Source: Ophiura sarsii
Taxonomy: Eukaryota > Echinodermata > Ophiuroidea > Amphilepidida > Ophiuridae
DNA: 64,000 nucleotides
Assembly: GCA_035610835.1 (NCBI GenBank)
Contig: CM069454.1
Span: forward strand, 59,192,580 to 59,256,579
Reading direction: 5' to 3'
The translations under genes were made by a program, and so were the position numbers. Of the stretch, positions 20,035 to 31,958 are shown in pieces; position 1 is the stretch's first letter, and every line of letters begins with the position of its first letter. The notes beneath the pieces were generated by a model. It was not told the DNA's origin. It was given only the letters and a program-made list of their open reading frames with translations, and made no database searches.

Positions 20035-23000
20035 GATTACTTTTTGACCCCAAGGTGACCCCTTCTTGACCTTTGACCTTAAGGTCATGATTAACTTGTT
20101 TTCTTGTCTCATCAATTCGCACAAGGTGCAACATGTCCGGTCAAAATCGGAGCATGTCTTAAATTTAACAACTGAATAGTTCAATGACCCCTAGTGACCC
20201 CATATGACATGTCATTTTTAATCGCCGAGGACCCTATATGAACATGGATCCAAGGAAGATTTTGACCAATTCTGACAATCATCAATCATTTCCTCTTGGA
20301 GGAGTAGCATTTTGGTTGAAAGTATTGAAAATTAACATTTTGACCCCTAGTGATCCATTCTTGACCATTGACCCAAATATTGTATTGACTTTTTTCTTGG
20401 CTTATTGATACGCACAATATGCAACAAGTCTAATCAAAATCGGAGCATGTCTTAAATTTTACACTTGCATAGTTCAATGACCCAAGTGACCCCATTTGAC
20501 ATGTCACTTTTAATCGCTGAAAACCCTGTGTACATGGATTCAAGGAATCGTTTGACCAATTTTAACAATCAACAATCATTTCCTCTCTCGGAGTAGTATT
20601 TTGAGTGAATGGAGTGAACATTTACATTTTGACCCCTAGTGACCCTGAAAATATCTTTTCAATTAAAAAAACGGAATATTATATATGCGTACAGTTCCAA
20701 GGAATATGTTGACCAATACTGATGTTCCTGGGTAATTTTGCTAAGGAGCAAGAGCGTTTTAAGTACAAAATCACGTTTTGACCCCTAGCGACCCTTCTTG
20801 ACCTTTGACCCCAAGGTCATGATTGACTTGTCTTTCTTGTCTTGTCAATGAGCACAAGATGCAACAAGTCCGAGCAAAATCGGAGCATGTCAAATCACAT
20901 TTTGACCCCTGGTGACCCCTGTGTGACCTTTGACCTCTTGTGCTCTCTGGCCTGAGTAGTGGTTTACCAAGGGTACTTATGGCTGAATATGGTTAACATC
21001 GATCAAACGGTTACGGCGCTATGGCTCTGTTGCCAGAAAGAAGACGGAACTAGAGCTACATTGTGATCGGAGATCACGGATATTAGTCGAGGGTATGTTG
21101 ACCTTTGACCTTTGATTCATATGGCAAACAGATCATATTGCAGACAATTGTCAAAAGAACATTATCTTACAATGTTTTAAATTGTACTAATTTGGATAAT
21201 TATTTTCTTAACTCCGGCCATCTAGTAGTGGACAAATGAAATGTTGACCCCTAGTGACCCCTTCTTGACCTTTTGACCCCAACGTCATGATCGACTTTTT
21301 TCTTGGCTCATCAATGTGCACTAGATGCACCATGTCCGGTCAAAATCAGAGCATGTCTTAAGTTTTACACCAGTATAGGTCAATGACCCCTAGTGACCCC
21401 ATATGACATGTTACTTTTATTTGCTGAAGACCCTATGTAAATGGATCCAAGGAATCTTTTGACTAATTCTGACAATCATCAATCATTTTTTCTCGGAAGA
21501 GTAGCCTTTTGAGTGAATGGAACACAAATTTACATTTTGACCCCTAGTGACCTTTTCCTGACCTTTGACCCCGAAGTTATGATTTACTTTTTTTCATGGC
21601 TTATCGTAAGACATACGAACCAACAAGTCCGGTCAAAAACAGAGCATGTCTTACATTTTACCACTTTATAGGTCAATGACCCCTAGTGACCGCATATGAC
21701 ATGTCACTTTTAATTGCTGAAGACCCTATGTAAATGGATCCAAGGAATCTTTTGACCAATTCTGACAATCATCAATAATTTTCTCTCGGAGGAGTAGCAT
21801 TTTGAGTGAATGGAATACAAATTTACATTTTGACCCATAGTGACCTTTTTCTGACCTTTGACCCCAAAGTTATGATTTACTTTTGTTTTGGCTTATCGAA
21901 TGACACACGATGCAACAAGTCCGGTCAAAAACGGAGCATGTCTTACATTTTACCACTGTATATTGATCCCCAGTGACCCCATAATTATGACATGTCACTT
22001 TCAATCGCTTAAGACCCTATATGTACATGGAACCAAGGAATCTTTTGACTAATACTGACAATCATCAATCATTTTCTTTCGAAGGAGTATCATTTTTAGT
22101 AGAATACAAATTTACATTTTGACCCATAGTGACCTTTTCCTAACCTTTATTATTTACTTTTTTTCTTGTCTTATCAATGCGGACATTATGCAACAAGTCC
22201 TGTCAAAATCGGAGCATGTCTCACATTTAACACTGTATAGGTCAATGACCACTAGTGACCCCATATGACATGTCACTTTTAATCGCTGTAATCAGCTTAT
22301 GTACATGGACCCATGAAATCCTTTGACCAATTCTGACAATCATCATTAATTTCCTCACGGAGGAGATACATTTTGAGTGAAATGATTGAAAATTAACATT
22401 TTGACCCTTAGTGAACCCATATCATTTTCCCTTTTCAAAACCAAACTATTATATATGCGTACGGTCATAACGAATATGTTGACCAATTCTGACGATCCTA
22501 GGTCATTTCACTAAATTGCACGTTTTGACCTCTAATGACCCCTGTGTGACGTTTGACCCCTTATGCTTTCTGGCCTGAGTAGTGGTTTACCAAAGGGTAC
22601 CTTTGGCTTAATATGGTTAAAATAGGTCAAAGGGTTACGGAGCTATGGCTCTGTTGCCAGAAGAAAGAAAGAAACGGTAGCAATACAGTCTATTAGAGCT
22701 AATTGTGATCGTAGATCACGGATATTAGTCGGAGCGTTAACCTCAATATATGGCTGACAGATGTCAAAGGACAATTATCTTATAATATTTAAACATGTAC
22801 TATATTGGAAAATTGTTTTCAGCCCTGTAGTAGTGGAAAAGTTGTTTTTTCCCCCAAGGTGATCCTTCTTGACCATGGGGTCATGATTTAGGTTTTTTCT
22901 TGATTCATCAATGTGCACAAGATGGTCAAATTTTGAGCATGTCTTAAAGTATACACCTGTATAGTTCAATGACCCTAGCGACCATATGACATGTCACAAT

Positions 23001-23150
23001 TTAATCGCTGGCCCTATATGTACATGAATCCAGTGAATCTTTTGACCGATTCTGACTATCATCAATCATTTCCTCTCGGAGGAGTAGCATTTTGAGTGGA
23101 AGGATGGAAAATTTACATTTTGACCCCTAGTGACCCCAAATATTTTTTTC
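20035..23150. repeat. 3.1-kb array of ~291-bp units with a ~1.62-kb higher-order period
   Basis: Units start with TTTTGACCCCTAGTGACC, for example at 20,338, 20,627, 21,242, 21,533, 21,827 and 22,117, spaced 289-294 bp apart. Each continues with CAAAATCGGAGCATGTCTTA, CCATATGACATGTCACTTTT and GACAATCATCAATCATTT. A distinct module beginning GGCCTGAGTAGTGGTTTACC occurs at 20,949 and 22,572, giving a higher-order period of about 1.62 kb. The units differ by substitutions and small indels. No coding frame is conserved between units. Confidence 0.9.
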
Positions 23151-23259
23151 ATTTTATAAATCGAAATATTGTATTTGCATAAACAAAAGTACAAAATTAC
23201 TGATCATATTTACTCATCAACACTCATTATAAAAGGGGTCGGACGTATGTTACGGCCCA

Positions 23260-24470
23260 ATACGTGCACATTTGCACGCATTGGGCTCAAATAGAAAAAA
23301 CTTACAATTTTGTTTATTATTTGGCCCAATACGTACGTGCTAAAAGCAAATTGAACTCTAAATTCGAAGATATTCTATTTGGCAACCACTCTCCCTCTGA
23401 AAACTTCAAACAATACCTTAGTTTAATCGACCCTGCTTGATTCGCCCAGAAGTATTTTGGTCCAAATGTTAAAAATGCCATTACATAATCAATAATGTTA
23501 TGTTTACGCTATTCTAGTAATAAAGAACCCTCCCTCTGAAATATTTGAATCATAAGCTACTGAACTCGACCTACGTCCATTTCGTTCCGACATAACCATG
23601 TCCTATAATCAATAATATTAAATTCAGCTATAAATATCTTTCTTTTAACTTACACCCTCCCTCCCTCTGAAATATTTAAATCATACCTTACTAACTCGAC
23701 CTAAGTCCATTTTGTCCCGACTTAACCCCTATCAGTAATATTCAATTAAGCCATAAAAATCTTTCTTTTAACTTACACCCACCCCCCCCCCCCCTGATAA
23801 TATTAAACGTCCAACAATTGACTCGACCCAAGATGAAAAGTCTAAATTTGAAACGATAGGAGAGATATATTCTATTGACCAATCGGTCTCTGAAAGCTTC
23901 GAACAATATCTTAGTTAAATTTGTACGAGTCCGAGTACGAGTTTATAGTACGAGTCATAAATAAGCAAAACAGGTTTTTCTAGATCATTTTTCGATTTAG
24001 GTTTTTGGGTTTTTGGGTTTTTGGGTGTTTTTTTGCATGTATTGGGCTCAAGTTGACTATTTCTTTAAAATAGACACTAACACGTTGGTTTCGACAGATA
24101 GTAGGTAGTAAGACATGGAAGTAAAAAATAAGCAAAACGGGTGTTTCTAGATAATTTTCTTTCAATTTCTTTGCACGTATTGTGCTCAGGTTGATCTTGT
24201 TCACAACGTTGCTATACGCTCCCCATATCAGACGCCTGAAAGGATGGGTTGGTCAATGGATGGGGCATACCTGGCTGTGTGACTTGAGGTTCAGTGATTT
24301 GTACAATTTCTTAAATATCCATACTAAGACGATTTTATCGACAGATAGTAGGTAGTAAAAAATAATAGAAGTCATAAATAAACTAAACAGGTGTTTCTAG
24401 ATCATTTTTCAAATAAAGATTTTTTGTTGCACGTATTGGGCTCAGGTTGATTTTTTCTTAAATATCCATA
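23260..24470. repeat. Dispersed GCACGTATTGGGCTCAGGTTGA repeats
   Basis: A 'GCACGTATTGGGCTCA' block and an 'ACAGATAGTAGGTAGTAA' block recur near 23,275, 24,040, 24,095, 24,175, 24,345 and 24,432. This is a degenerate tandem array. A short (GGGTTTTT)n run sits at 24,000-24,030. Confidence 0.55.
23385..23800. repeat. ~125-bp degenerate tandem repeat
   Basis: CTCCCTCTGAAATATTTxAATCATA followed by ACTCGACCTAxGTCCATTT and CTTTCTTTTAACTTACACCC recurs about three times, ending at a poly-C run near 23,780. Confidence 0.7.
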
Positions 24471-24479
24471 ATAATAATA

Positions 24480-25330
24480 TGCAGTGCAGATATTGGATAC
24501 TACACTGCCCTCTACGTCCTCTATATACTGATCATAATTGTGAACTGATCAACCACCGCCGATGGTTTGGATACACCTATGGACACTCTTGAAAGGAGGC
24601 CGTATGAGGCTTTAATGCCAAGTGACTCTCTGCAACTCAAATTCACATGGGAATTTTCATTTGCCTATGATGTATCCTGTGACAGGTTATTTTGCCATTG
24701 TGGGATGTGAAACCCCACATTAAGTAATGTCTATGGACTCTCATTGCACTAGTTACTCATGGACAGTGTTATGGTAACTAGATTAAAAACTGGTGGTGAA
24801 CTAGTGTAGCCTATTTCACCACCAACTACTCCGTACTGTTTGAAAAAGGTGGGCAATTTAATGAAACCACTTCCTCGACTGATTTCATAAATAAATTCTG
24901 CCTATGGCAGCATTCATAATATTTTCTATAATTTTTTTAGATATATTCATATTTTATTTCGCAATGGTGGCCAAAGGCCAAATTACAGGAAATATTACAT
25001 TAAAATTGCACACAAATTAAAAACATTAAAAACATTTAAATTAACTTGATTTAAATATGGAACATGTATACAAAACATGTCTACATTTTAAGAGTATATA
25101 CAATTAATAGAAGATTTTAAAAAGAGACATACCAATTATAAAAAGGCAAAACTAGCCCTCCAGCGGGTTTTTAAAATTTATAAATATAAAATATTGGCAC
25201 ACAATCGTGAAATTTTTTTATTATTTCAACACTCCACAGATCCAAGCATGAAAATTAAGGGAAATTGAAAGCAGGCTTGAAATGCAACAAATTAGCACAA
25301 AATCAAATTAGTGGTGGGGAAAAGGGGAAT
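24480..25330. other. Intergenic stretch, nothing recognised
   Basis: I see no gene or terminal repeat pair. The segment from about 24,930 to 25,230 is very AT-rich with AAACATT repeats. Confidence 0.4.
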
Positions 25331-25337
25331 TGCTGTG

Positions 25338-26100
25338 CACTTGCGTTTTTTCTTGTTTTGGAGAGAGCTATGAATTGATTGATTCTTCATGAAACTGTGA
25401 TAGATTAATTTGTTGATGAACATGTTTCGTCGCAGTAGCGCTGTGTTCCTCTTAGGGACGCACCATTAGATACTCAGGGGGGCGCATGGAAGTTTAAAAA
25501 AAAAAAAAAACTTTGCCCACTATCCAGGAAAAAAAAAAAAACTTTGCCCACCAACCAGGAAAAGAAAGAAAAAAAATGACCCACTGCTGAGTAAAAAAAA
25601 AGAAAAGATGACTCACCCAAAAGGACCAACTCAATGTAAAGAAAACCATTAAAACCTAAAAAAACAAAACTTTGCCGGCTTTGCTAAAAATTAAAAAAAA
25701 CTTGCCGCCTTCGGCGGGGAAAAAAAAAAAATTCCGCCTACTTCGGTGGCGAAAAAAAATAATTCCGCCCGACCCCAACTTCCATGCCCCCCCCCCTGAA
25801 AATCAAATGGTGCGTCCCTTACTGAATTTGGATCTATATTTACACATAACTCGTGAAATTCTCTGCGTTTGCTTCATTAACGAAGCGATGTAGAGACACT
25901 TGCGAGGTTTTTTTGTTGTTGTTGAGAGAGCTATGAAATTCTTTCCTGAAACATGCGGTAGATTCATTAGTCTTGATGAACATGTTTCGTTGCAGCAGCG
26001 CCGTTACTCCTTCTATTGCTTATTGAATTTTAACCGTTACTTATTCTGCGTTTGCTTCGTCATTATGTAGACATGTTTGGACACGTTGCGAGTTCTGGAA
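25338..26100. repeat. Diverged tandem units (ATGAACATGTTTCGT) around a MITE
   Basis: 'ACTTGCG...TTTTTTCTTGTT...GAGAGAGCTATGAA' followed by 'GATGAACATGTTTCGTCGCA' appears near 25,338-25,445 and 25,898-26,005, with a third partial unit near 26,080. The MITE at 25,454-25,819 lies within the first unit. Confidence 0.6.
25454..25819. mobile_element. AGGGACGCACCATT MITE (possible 3-bp TTA duplication)
   Basis: The termini AGGGACGCACCATTAGAT and ATCAAATGGTGCGTCCCT are inverted, followed inward by GGGGGGCGCATGGAAGTTT and its complement. TTA can be read on both sides if GGGACG is taken as the terminus, which would fit a PIF/Harbinger-type target. The core is A-rich with repeated AACTTTGCCCAC blocks. 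Confidence 0.75.
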
Positions 26101-26123
26101 GAGAGACCTATGAAAGTATATAG

Positions 26124-27194
26124 GGTCACGCGTTATGAACTCGCCTCCCAATAGGGTGGTGCCGTTACATTTTTTAGTATTATGCTGTCATTTTTCTCAA
26201 ATATTTTCAAAACCACAAAAGCTATCTCAACAAATTTGGTATCATTTTAAAGCCCTAATAACAAGCTATCTGCCTGCAAAATGGCATAGGTATAGCTAAT
26301 ACAGAAGGGGAGATACAGCTGTTTGATGTTTGGAGACCAGGGGTGGTGCTGGAAGGGGTGCCGCTGGAAGGGGTGCCGCCTGTACAAACTCAATGGGGAT
26401 AATCCAATAATGGCGATAATCTTTGTTCTTTTTACAATAACTAGTCATCCCATAATGTTACAAACACCATTCTAGTCCCATTTTAAAGGATATTTAGTAG
26501 TCTTTAAGTATGTGGTTCAACAGACCTGTCAACTATTTGTAACAACTAATTAATTATGGATAAGACCATGATCATCAGCTTTCTTCCTATTCGCTACACA
26601 GTAAACATGAATAATCAGCCTTAATTTACCGGATTTATAAAAATGACTATAACAGAAAAAGTTTTCAACCTATGATAGCAAAAGTATACATTTTTGGAAA
26701 GCTTGTAACTAGAGGAATTCAGAAATGCAGTTTATGTCACGGAGGGGTTCATCCTTAAACAAATGTTTCTGAAAATTTTAAAAATATATAAAATAAAAAT
26801 TGGAGATATATTCACTTGCCGGTATAATTGCCATACCGACGTAGTAACTTTGACAATTATATATCATCTAATGGGTAATTTCATGAGGAATTCAAATATG
26901 TAACGTAAATTATGATAGGGGTAGGTATAAAAAATATATGGATCTCAAATTGAAAATAAAAAACTCTGATATTTTCCCGAACATTTCCGATCATACCATT
27001 TTAGTTCTTAGTCGTACTATATATAATTTCAATGGCATATTCGGTTTCCTCATGCAATTTTCCTTCAGAAAATGTATACTTTTACTACCTCAGGGGGGTA
27101 TACAAGCAAATATAAATGAGTAAAATTAAAATCATGTCGCGAAAGCCAAAATTCGTGTGTAACGCGAAAGGAGGCGAGCTTAAAACACATGACC
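26124..27194. mobile_element. GGCCATGTGTTTTGAACTC family element, copy a, 4-bp TSD ATAG
   Basis: The left end is GGTCACGCGTTATGAACTCG; the right end is CGAGCTTAAAACACATGACC. ATAG lies at 26,120-26,123 and 27,195-27,198. The interior shows the family order: GGGTGGTG near the left end, a GGTGC-rich run near 26,345-26,390, GGAAAGCTTGTAA, and CATGAGGAATTC. It is about 1.07 kb with no transposase. Confidence 0.85.
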
Positions 27195-27244
27195 ATAGTA
27201 AAGTCGTGCTCAACAAAAGAAAGTTATACACTTTGTTTATGTCC

Positions 27245-27833
27245 TACGAGGGGTATCAATAAGTTCTTGAAATTACCCAGAAGTGAAAGAGCTATATTGA
27301 TTAAATTTTGTCAGTGTTATCACTGGTCCTTAAAAACATTATGGTGCAAAAATGGTCTCATAAGTATGTTTACTTTCTTTGCAGGTGGCGCTAGATGCCA
27401 AGGCCATGTAAATCAGTGATGTCTTCCAACGGTGCTATGTACATAATGGTCCAATAACTGATCCTTGTGGGACGCCTTCAAGAGAAGTATGAGCCTTATA
27501 AATGTTGTCATTTAGAGAGATTAATTGAGACCTACGAGTGACAAATGACAAAATTTTAAAAACAATCTAAGCCTAATATTCTTCTGGAAGGCGTCCCGCA
27601 AGAATCAGTTATTGTACTATTATAATTCACCATGTACACAGCACAGTTGGAAGACGTCATTGATTTGCATGGCCTTTGCATCTAGCACCAACTGTAAAGA
27701 ATGTATAAACATACTAATGAGACCATTTTTGCACCATAATGTTTTTAAGGACCAGTGATTACACTGCCAAAATTTAATCGATATAGCTCCTTCACTTCTG
27801 GGTGATTTCAAGAACCTTTTGATACCCCTCGTA
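27245..27833. mobile_element. Mariner-like MITE with ~240-bp TIRs
   Basis: It begins TACGAGGGGTATCAATAAGT and ends with the complementary GATACCCCTCGTA; TA is at both ends. The arms run inward through AGAAGTGAA, ATGGTGCAAAAATGG and GGACGCCTTC, leaving a loop of only about 90 bp. The termini fit mariner. A frame is open on each strand across the arms, but they mirror each other and encode nothing recognised. Confidence 0.85.
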
Positions 27834-28343
27834 TAGAGTTACTTCCAATTATCGTTTAACAGATCAGAGTAGATATGGACATTCGGATGAATCTTTTTGA
27901 CACAATTTACTACCACATATGCCACAAAACAACAAAGATAATCCATTATTAGCACCAGTTAATGAAAATCCGTGACGTTTCCAAATTCGCATATTCAATA
28001 CACTATTATAATAGTCGGAACGCCTCTTCGATTTGACCCCAAATTATAAGGTACGAGGGCGTCCTATAAACGTAAACACGAAAAATTCAAATTTATTCTA
28101 TTACCTATTTATAAATAACTAACACTTATTTAGGATGTAATATACAAAAGTCTGTGTCTGTAAAGATATTTGCAATGACGAAATACCATGGTTTATGCAT
28201 TTTATTCACTGCTTTTTGTGCATATTAATCATTGGGTCATCATTGTCATATTGACTTACTGCCCCTGTGACATGAAAAGCTTGCTAATATTATCAAGATA
28301 GATTATCATATGATGATTATAGGAAGTAATTGAAATCTCAAAG

Positions 28344-28839
28344 ATAGGGGGTATATACCGTATAATCAAATGTATGGGGTATCTGAACATCACAACCCTG
28401 TAACCATTTAACTAGATTCATACCGTTTTATCTCAAAGGTGTGCAGTGAAAACTTCGCTTGCTTTATACACCATTGGTATTACTGCTATTTACACGTTAA
28501 CCATGAAAACTGTATAAAACATAGGTTTCATGAGACATGTATCGTTTTAATATGTAAATGTGTTTATAAAGAAAATACTGACAGGTTTCCGTGTTGTCAT
28601 TCACTGATTTCGGTGTATTCTATCTAACCGTTAGAACAAATTGGAGTAGTTGCCCCAATGATGGAGTAACTGGTCGGCGCCAAGTAAAATTTTCAGAATT
28701 GGCCTTAAACATTGATTATATGTTATTATGTTAACAGTAGTTACATGGGTAATATTTTCATAGCAATTCCATAAATATTTACACGAGCTTTAATCTTTTA
28801 TATCATGAAATATGCTTAACCGGACCAGTTGCTCCATCC
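28344..28839 (-). mobile_element. GGGGCAACTGGACC element, copy 2 (partial)
   Basis: The reverse complement of 1205-1740 is recognisable throughout: the terminus as AACCGGACCAGTTGCTCCAT, and blocks such as ATGTTATTATGTTAACAGTA and CATAGCAATTCCATAAATAT. Only about the left 500 bp of the family is present. Confidence 0.75.
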
Positions 28840-28849
28840 ACCCCTATAT

Positions 28850-29941
28850 GGCCTCCATCCACCCCTATATTTGAACTGACCACCCAAAAAGGGTGGCGGC
28901 GTTGCATTTTTGGTGACGAATCATCCATCTCTCTTCTATTAACTCAACGACTAAATGTGGTAGCGCTATGGTCTAGGTGTCATTTAAAGCCTATTTATCA
29001 AGCTACATTGAGTGAATAAATCAGGGATTTCTATAAATGTTTGACTGAGATATGATTGATTATATTTCGAACGTCAGGGGTGGCGGCGGTGGCGGTGGCT
29101 GCGGTGGCGGTGGTGGTGGTGGCGGTGGCGCTGTGTACAATCTCTATGGGGAATATAGAAAATGTTCCCAATTCTACGTTCAATTTACAATAACTCCTTA
29201 TCTCTATATAGTACAAACATGATTTTGCTCTCATTTTATAGATTGTTTTATATACTATAAGTTTCAGTTTCAACAAACGTGTCAACTATTATTTAACAAT
29301 TGTAATCACGAATCGATTGCATTGTCCTTTGCTTTTTCCATTCGCTACACAGTACACTTGCCCTAATTCATCGGTTTTACATAGGCCTACATGACTATAA
29401 CAATAAAAAGTATTAAACCGATGATAGCAAAATTACACATTTTTGGAAAGCTCTCAAATAGGGGAATTCAAAAATGTCGTTTAAATCAGGATAGGGTGAA
29501 TAGCCAAAAACAATATATGTAAACTCTAATAAATATGAAATTTAAACGTTTGTGCTCATTCACTTCCCGATATAGTATATTTCAACAAGTAACCCTTGAC
29601 AACCATTATGTTCTGATGGGTAAATTGCATGAGGAACTACCATGCACAGTAAATTTATGATTGGGATAGGAATTAAAAAAATATTGAGCTTTAATCAAAA
29701 TATGAAAAAAAATCGATATTCTTTGAACATTCTTAATCACAACATGTTACCATTAGGTCCTGTCTCAATTTCAATAGCATATTTCGATTTCTTGTGAGAT
29801 TACCGTTCAGAATATATAATAATTTTTTGTATGGGGTAAAACAAGTAGTTATTGCGATATGCTAATTCGAATCTCAGATGGTATAAAATGTAAAAATCTG
29901 GATATGCAACGGTAAGGGTGGCGAGTTCGAAACCCATTGCC
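28850..29941. mobile_element. GGCCATGTG family element, copy b, TSD ATAT
   Basis: GGCC begins at 28,850 and GGTGGCGAGTTCGAAACCCA then TTGCC ends at 29,941. ATAT lies at 28,846-28,849 and 29,942-29,945. The left terminus carries an extra duplicated segment (CCTCCATCCACCCCTATAT). The GGC/GGT-rich core is at 29,077-29,142. Confidence 0.75.
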
Positions 29942-29942
29942 A

Positions 29943-30325
29943 TATATGACTTGTATTATATAAATGGTCACGTCTGACAAAAACAGATCGATATAAATCG
30001 TGGTTTTATTCATTGTAGCCGTACTATTTACGGTAGATACCATAATATGTAATAAGATGACTGGTATTACTATAATTGGTGGATGTCTGACAAAAACAGT
30101 CCGATATCAACCGTGGTTTTATTCAATACTTTAATTGTAGTTGTGCTGTCTACGGTAGATAGTGTAGATAGATAACTTGTATTATATAAATGGTGGATGT
30201 CTGACAAAAATAGTACGATATCAACCATGGCTTTATTCAATACTTCATAAATTGTACCCGTGCTATCTACGGTAGATAGCATATTATGTAGATAGATGAC
30301 TTGTATTATTTAAATGGTGGATATC
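29943..30325. repeat. ~118-bp tandem repeat, ~3 copies
   Basis: The unit begins ATGACTTGTATTATATAAAT and continues GTCTGACAAAAA, GATATCAACC, TTTATTCAATACTT and CTACGGTAGATA. Units start near 29,947, 30,056, 30,172 and 30,296 (last partial). The duplicate array is at 32,975-33,690, interrupted by an insertion. Confidence 0.85.
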
Positions 30326-30518
30326 CCTTAATGAGCGGAATACCAGACAGCAAACAGCTTCATCTTGTAAATCTTCAACGCAATAATTTGGCATTACGGT
30401 ATTGCTGTTTCCGAGAGCGATTGGCTACTCACTCACGATCACCAGCAAAGACCTAATGCTGCGGCAAATCAATTCACATTTATGGGAGACAACCACAGGT
30501 CCATGCAGGTACATTAAG

Positions 30519-30847
30519 GAGCATGTGTGGTCTAGTGGATAGGACACAGGACTCGCAATACAAAGGTTGTGAGTTCGAGCTCCGCTACAGCCAACATGAT
30601 TGTATCCTTGGGCAACGGGTACTTAGCCTCAATTGCCTCGTGGTTCGGAAGTCACGTAGAAATGGTGGTCCCGTGTATCGGAAAAGCAAAATCCGAGCAC
30701 ATTAAAAGGTCACAGATTCCTTCGTAGAGAGTAGGGGATCACCCCGGTCTGTGGCTGTACACATTGTTCCAAGGAAACTGGGGCCTTGGCGTTAACATCC
30801 TGACTTATTGATTCTGCCGAGTATTGATGTAGATGTAGATGTATATA
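30519..30847 (+). mobile_element. tRNA-derived SINE, copy 1
   Basis: The A box is TGGTCTAGTGG (30,528-30,538) and the B box AGTTCGAGCTC (30,572-30,582), in a roughly 75-bp tRNA-like head. The body has GTATCCTTGGGCAACGGGTA, GTGGTCCCGTGTATCGG and GGGGATCACCCCGGTCTGTG, and the tail is (GATGTA)n. The Pol III boxes followed by an unrelated body and a simple-repeat tail define a SINE. Confidence 0.85.
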
Positions 30848-31781
30848 GGTCATCTCCAACATTACAGTAAGTGTAACAAATTTGGAGATCTAAGTCAATA
30901 AACTACCCTTGTCATTCGCATACTAAAGTTGTATACATGATGTTCATTTGGGAGCTCATATAAATGTTTTGGTTTCCATCGCAGTGAAATGGTGAATTTT
31001 AAACATAAAACCCCTTTTTTTTTTTTTTAACTTCGTCCGCAGATTTTGTATGTTTAAATCACCAATCAATAACAATAACATCCTCAAATTACTGTCCTGC
31101 CGTTTTAATCATCATGATCATAATAATGTAATAACATCAAGTATATAATTGTAATAATGTACTTACCGGTTGATAAATTGAACAGCCAAACACACATGAT
31201 AATGGAAATTGGTAAACACCGAATCGTCATCGCAATTACTATAGTTACAGCATTGTTAACGCATGTCTATATAGCTTTATATCCAAGGTGGTATTACATG
31301 TACCAACTATATGTGCGTGTGTTCCATACCATTTAGATATTGTACCATTTAAGTAAGGCGTATAGTATTCAGGTAACGTTGAAATAAGGCGGTGATCATG
31401 GTGATGGTAGGCGGAGCCTAGAGTGGTTTGCTCTTTAAAAAAGTGTTAACAGATACACAGCAAGAATTGGCATGTACTGCAGGTATGAATTATTGTACGT
31501 ACAAATTGAACACTGCTGTATGTGTATATAAACAATACATTTGGTTTTATTGAACGCAGGGTGGGGTAAGGATGGGTATGGGTGAGTTTATCGAGTATCG
31601 ATCACTCCTCATCCACTTTACTGATCTTATGTGTGTAGCCGTTATTACCAGTCGTTTTGATTTACTGCACATTATACCGCCAGTGGGTGGGTCATCATCA
31701 TGGCCCCCATCATGGAGCATCCAATCTAGGTCGGTTGATAAGCTAGTTGGGGGAGTGTAAAGACGATAAATTTCAATAACA

Positions 31782-31958
31782 TTAAAGGGGCATTAAGAGA
31801 TCCTTCGGGGAGGGAGCCCTCAATTTTTTCAGAGGTTGGGTTTTTCACATATTCGTAATGCTTATATACGTACAGACGATAATGTAAAGACGATAAATAT
31901 TGAGCTTTAATCAAAATATTTTAAAAAAATCGATATTCTTTGAACATTCTTAATCACT
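31782..31958. other. Junction between duplication blocks
   Basis: The last ~60 bp (31,897-31,957: ATTGAGCTTTAATCAAAATA ... TCTTTGAACATTCTTAATCAC) repeat an internal piece of the GGCCATGTG element (29,676-29,740). The block 2 copy then restarts at an earlier point of that element. The join therefore lies inside transposon sequence. Confidence 0.7.

Larger units (their letters stand above)
28940..31781. repeat. Segmental duplication, block 1
   Basis: Near-identical to 31,959-36,226. It holds most of GGCCATGTG copy b, the ~118-bp tandem repeat, a SINE, and the GATGGGTATGGGTGAGTTTA segment. Insertions in block 2 are absent here (for example after AAAAGCA at 30,687), so block 1 supplies the empty sites. 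Confidence 0.9.

Noticed and set aside
24000..24030. Telomere-like (GGGTTTTT)n run
   Set aside because: Only about three units, not the TTAGGG animal repeat, and inside degenerate tandem DNA.
29031..29285. Frames with Thr/Ala runs (also at 32,050-32,307 and 46,301-46,555)
   Set aside because: These are the same portion of a transposon family crossing its GGC/GGT core; the runs change length between copies, as expected for non-coding simple repeats.
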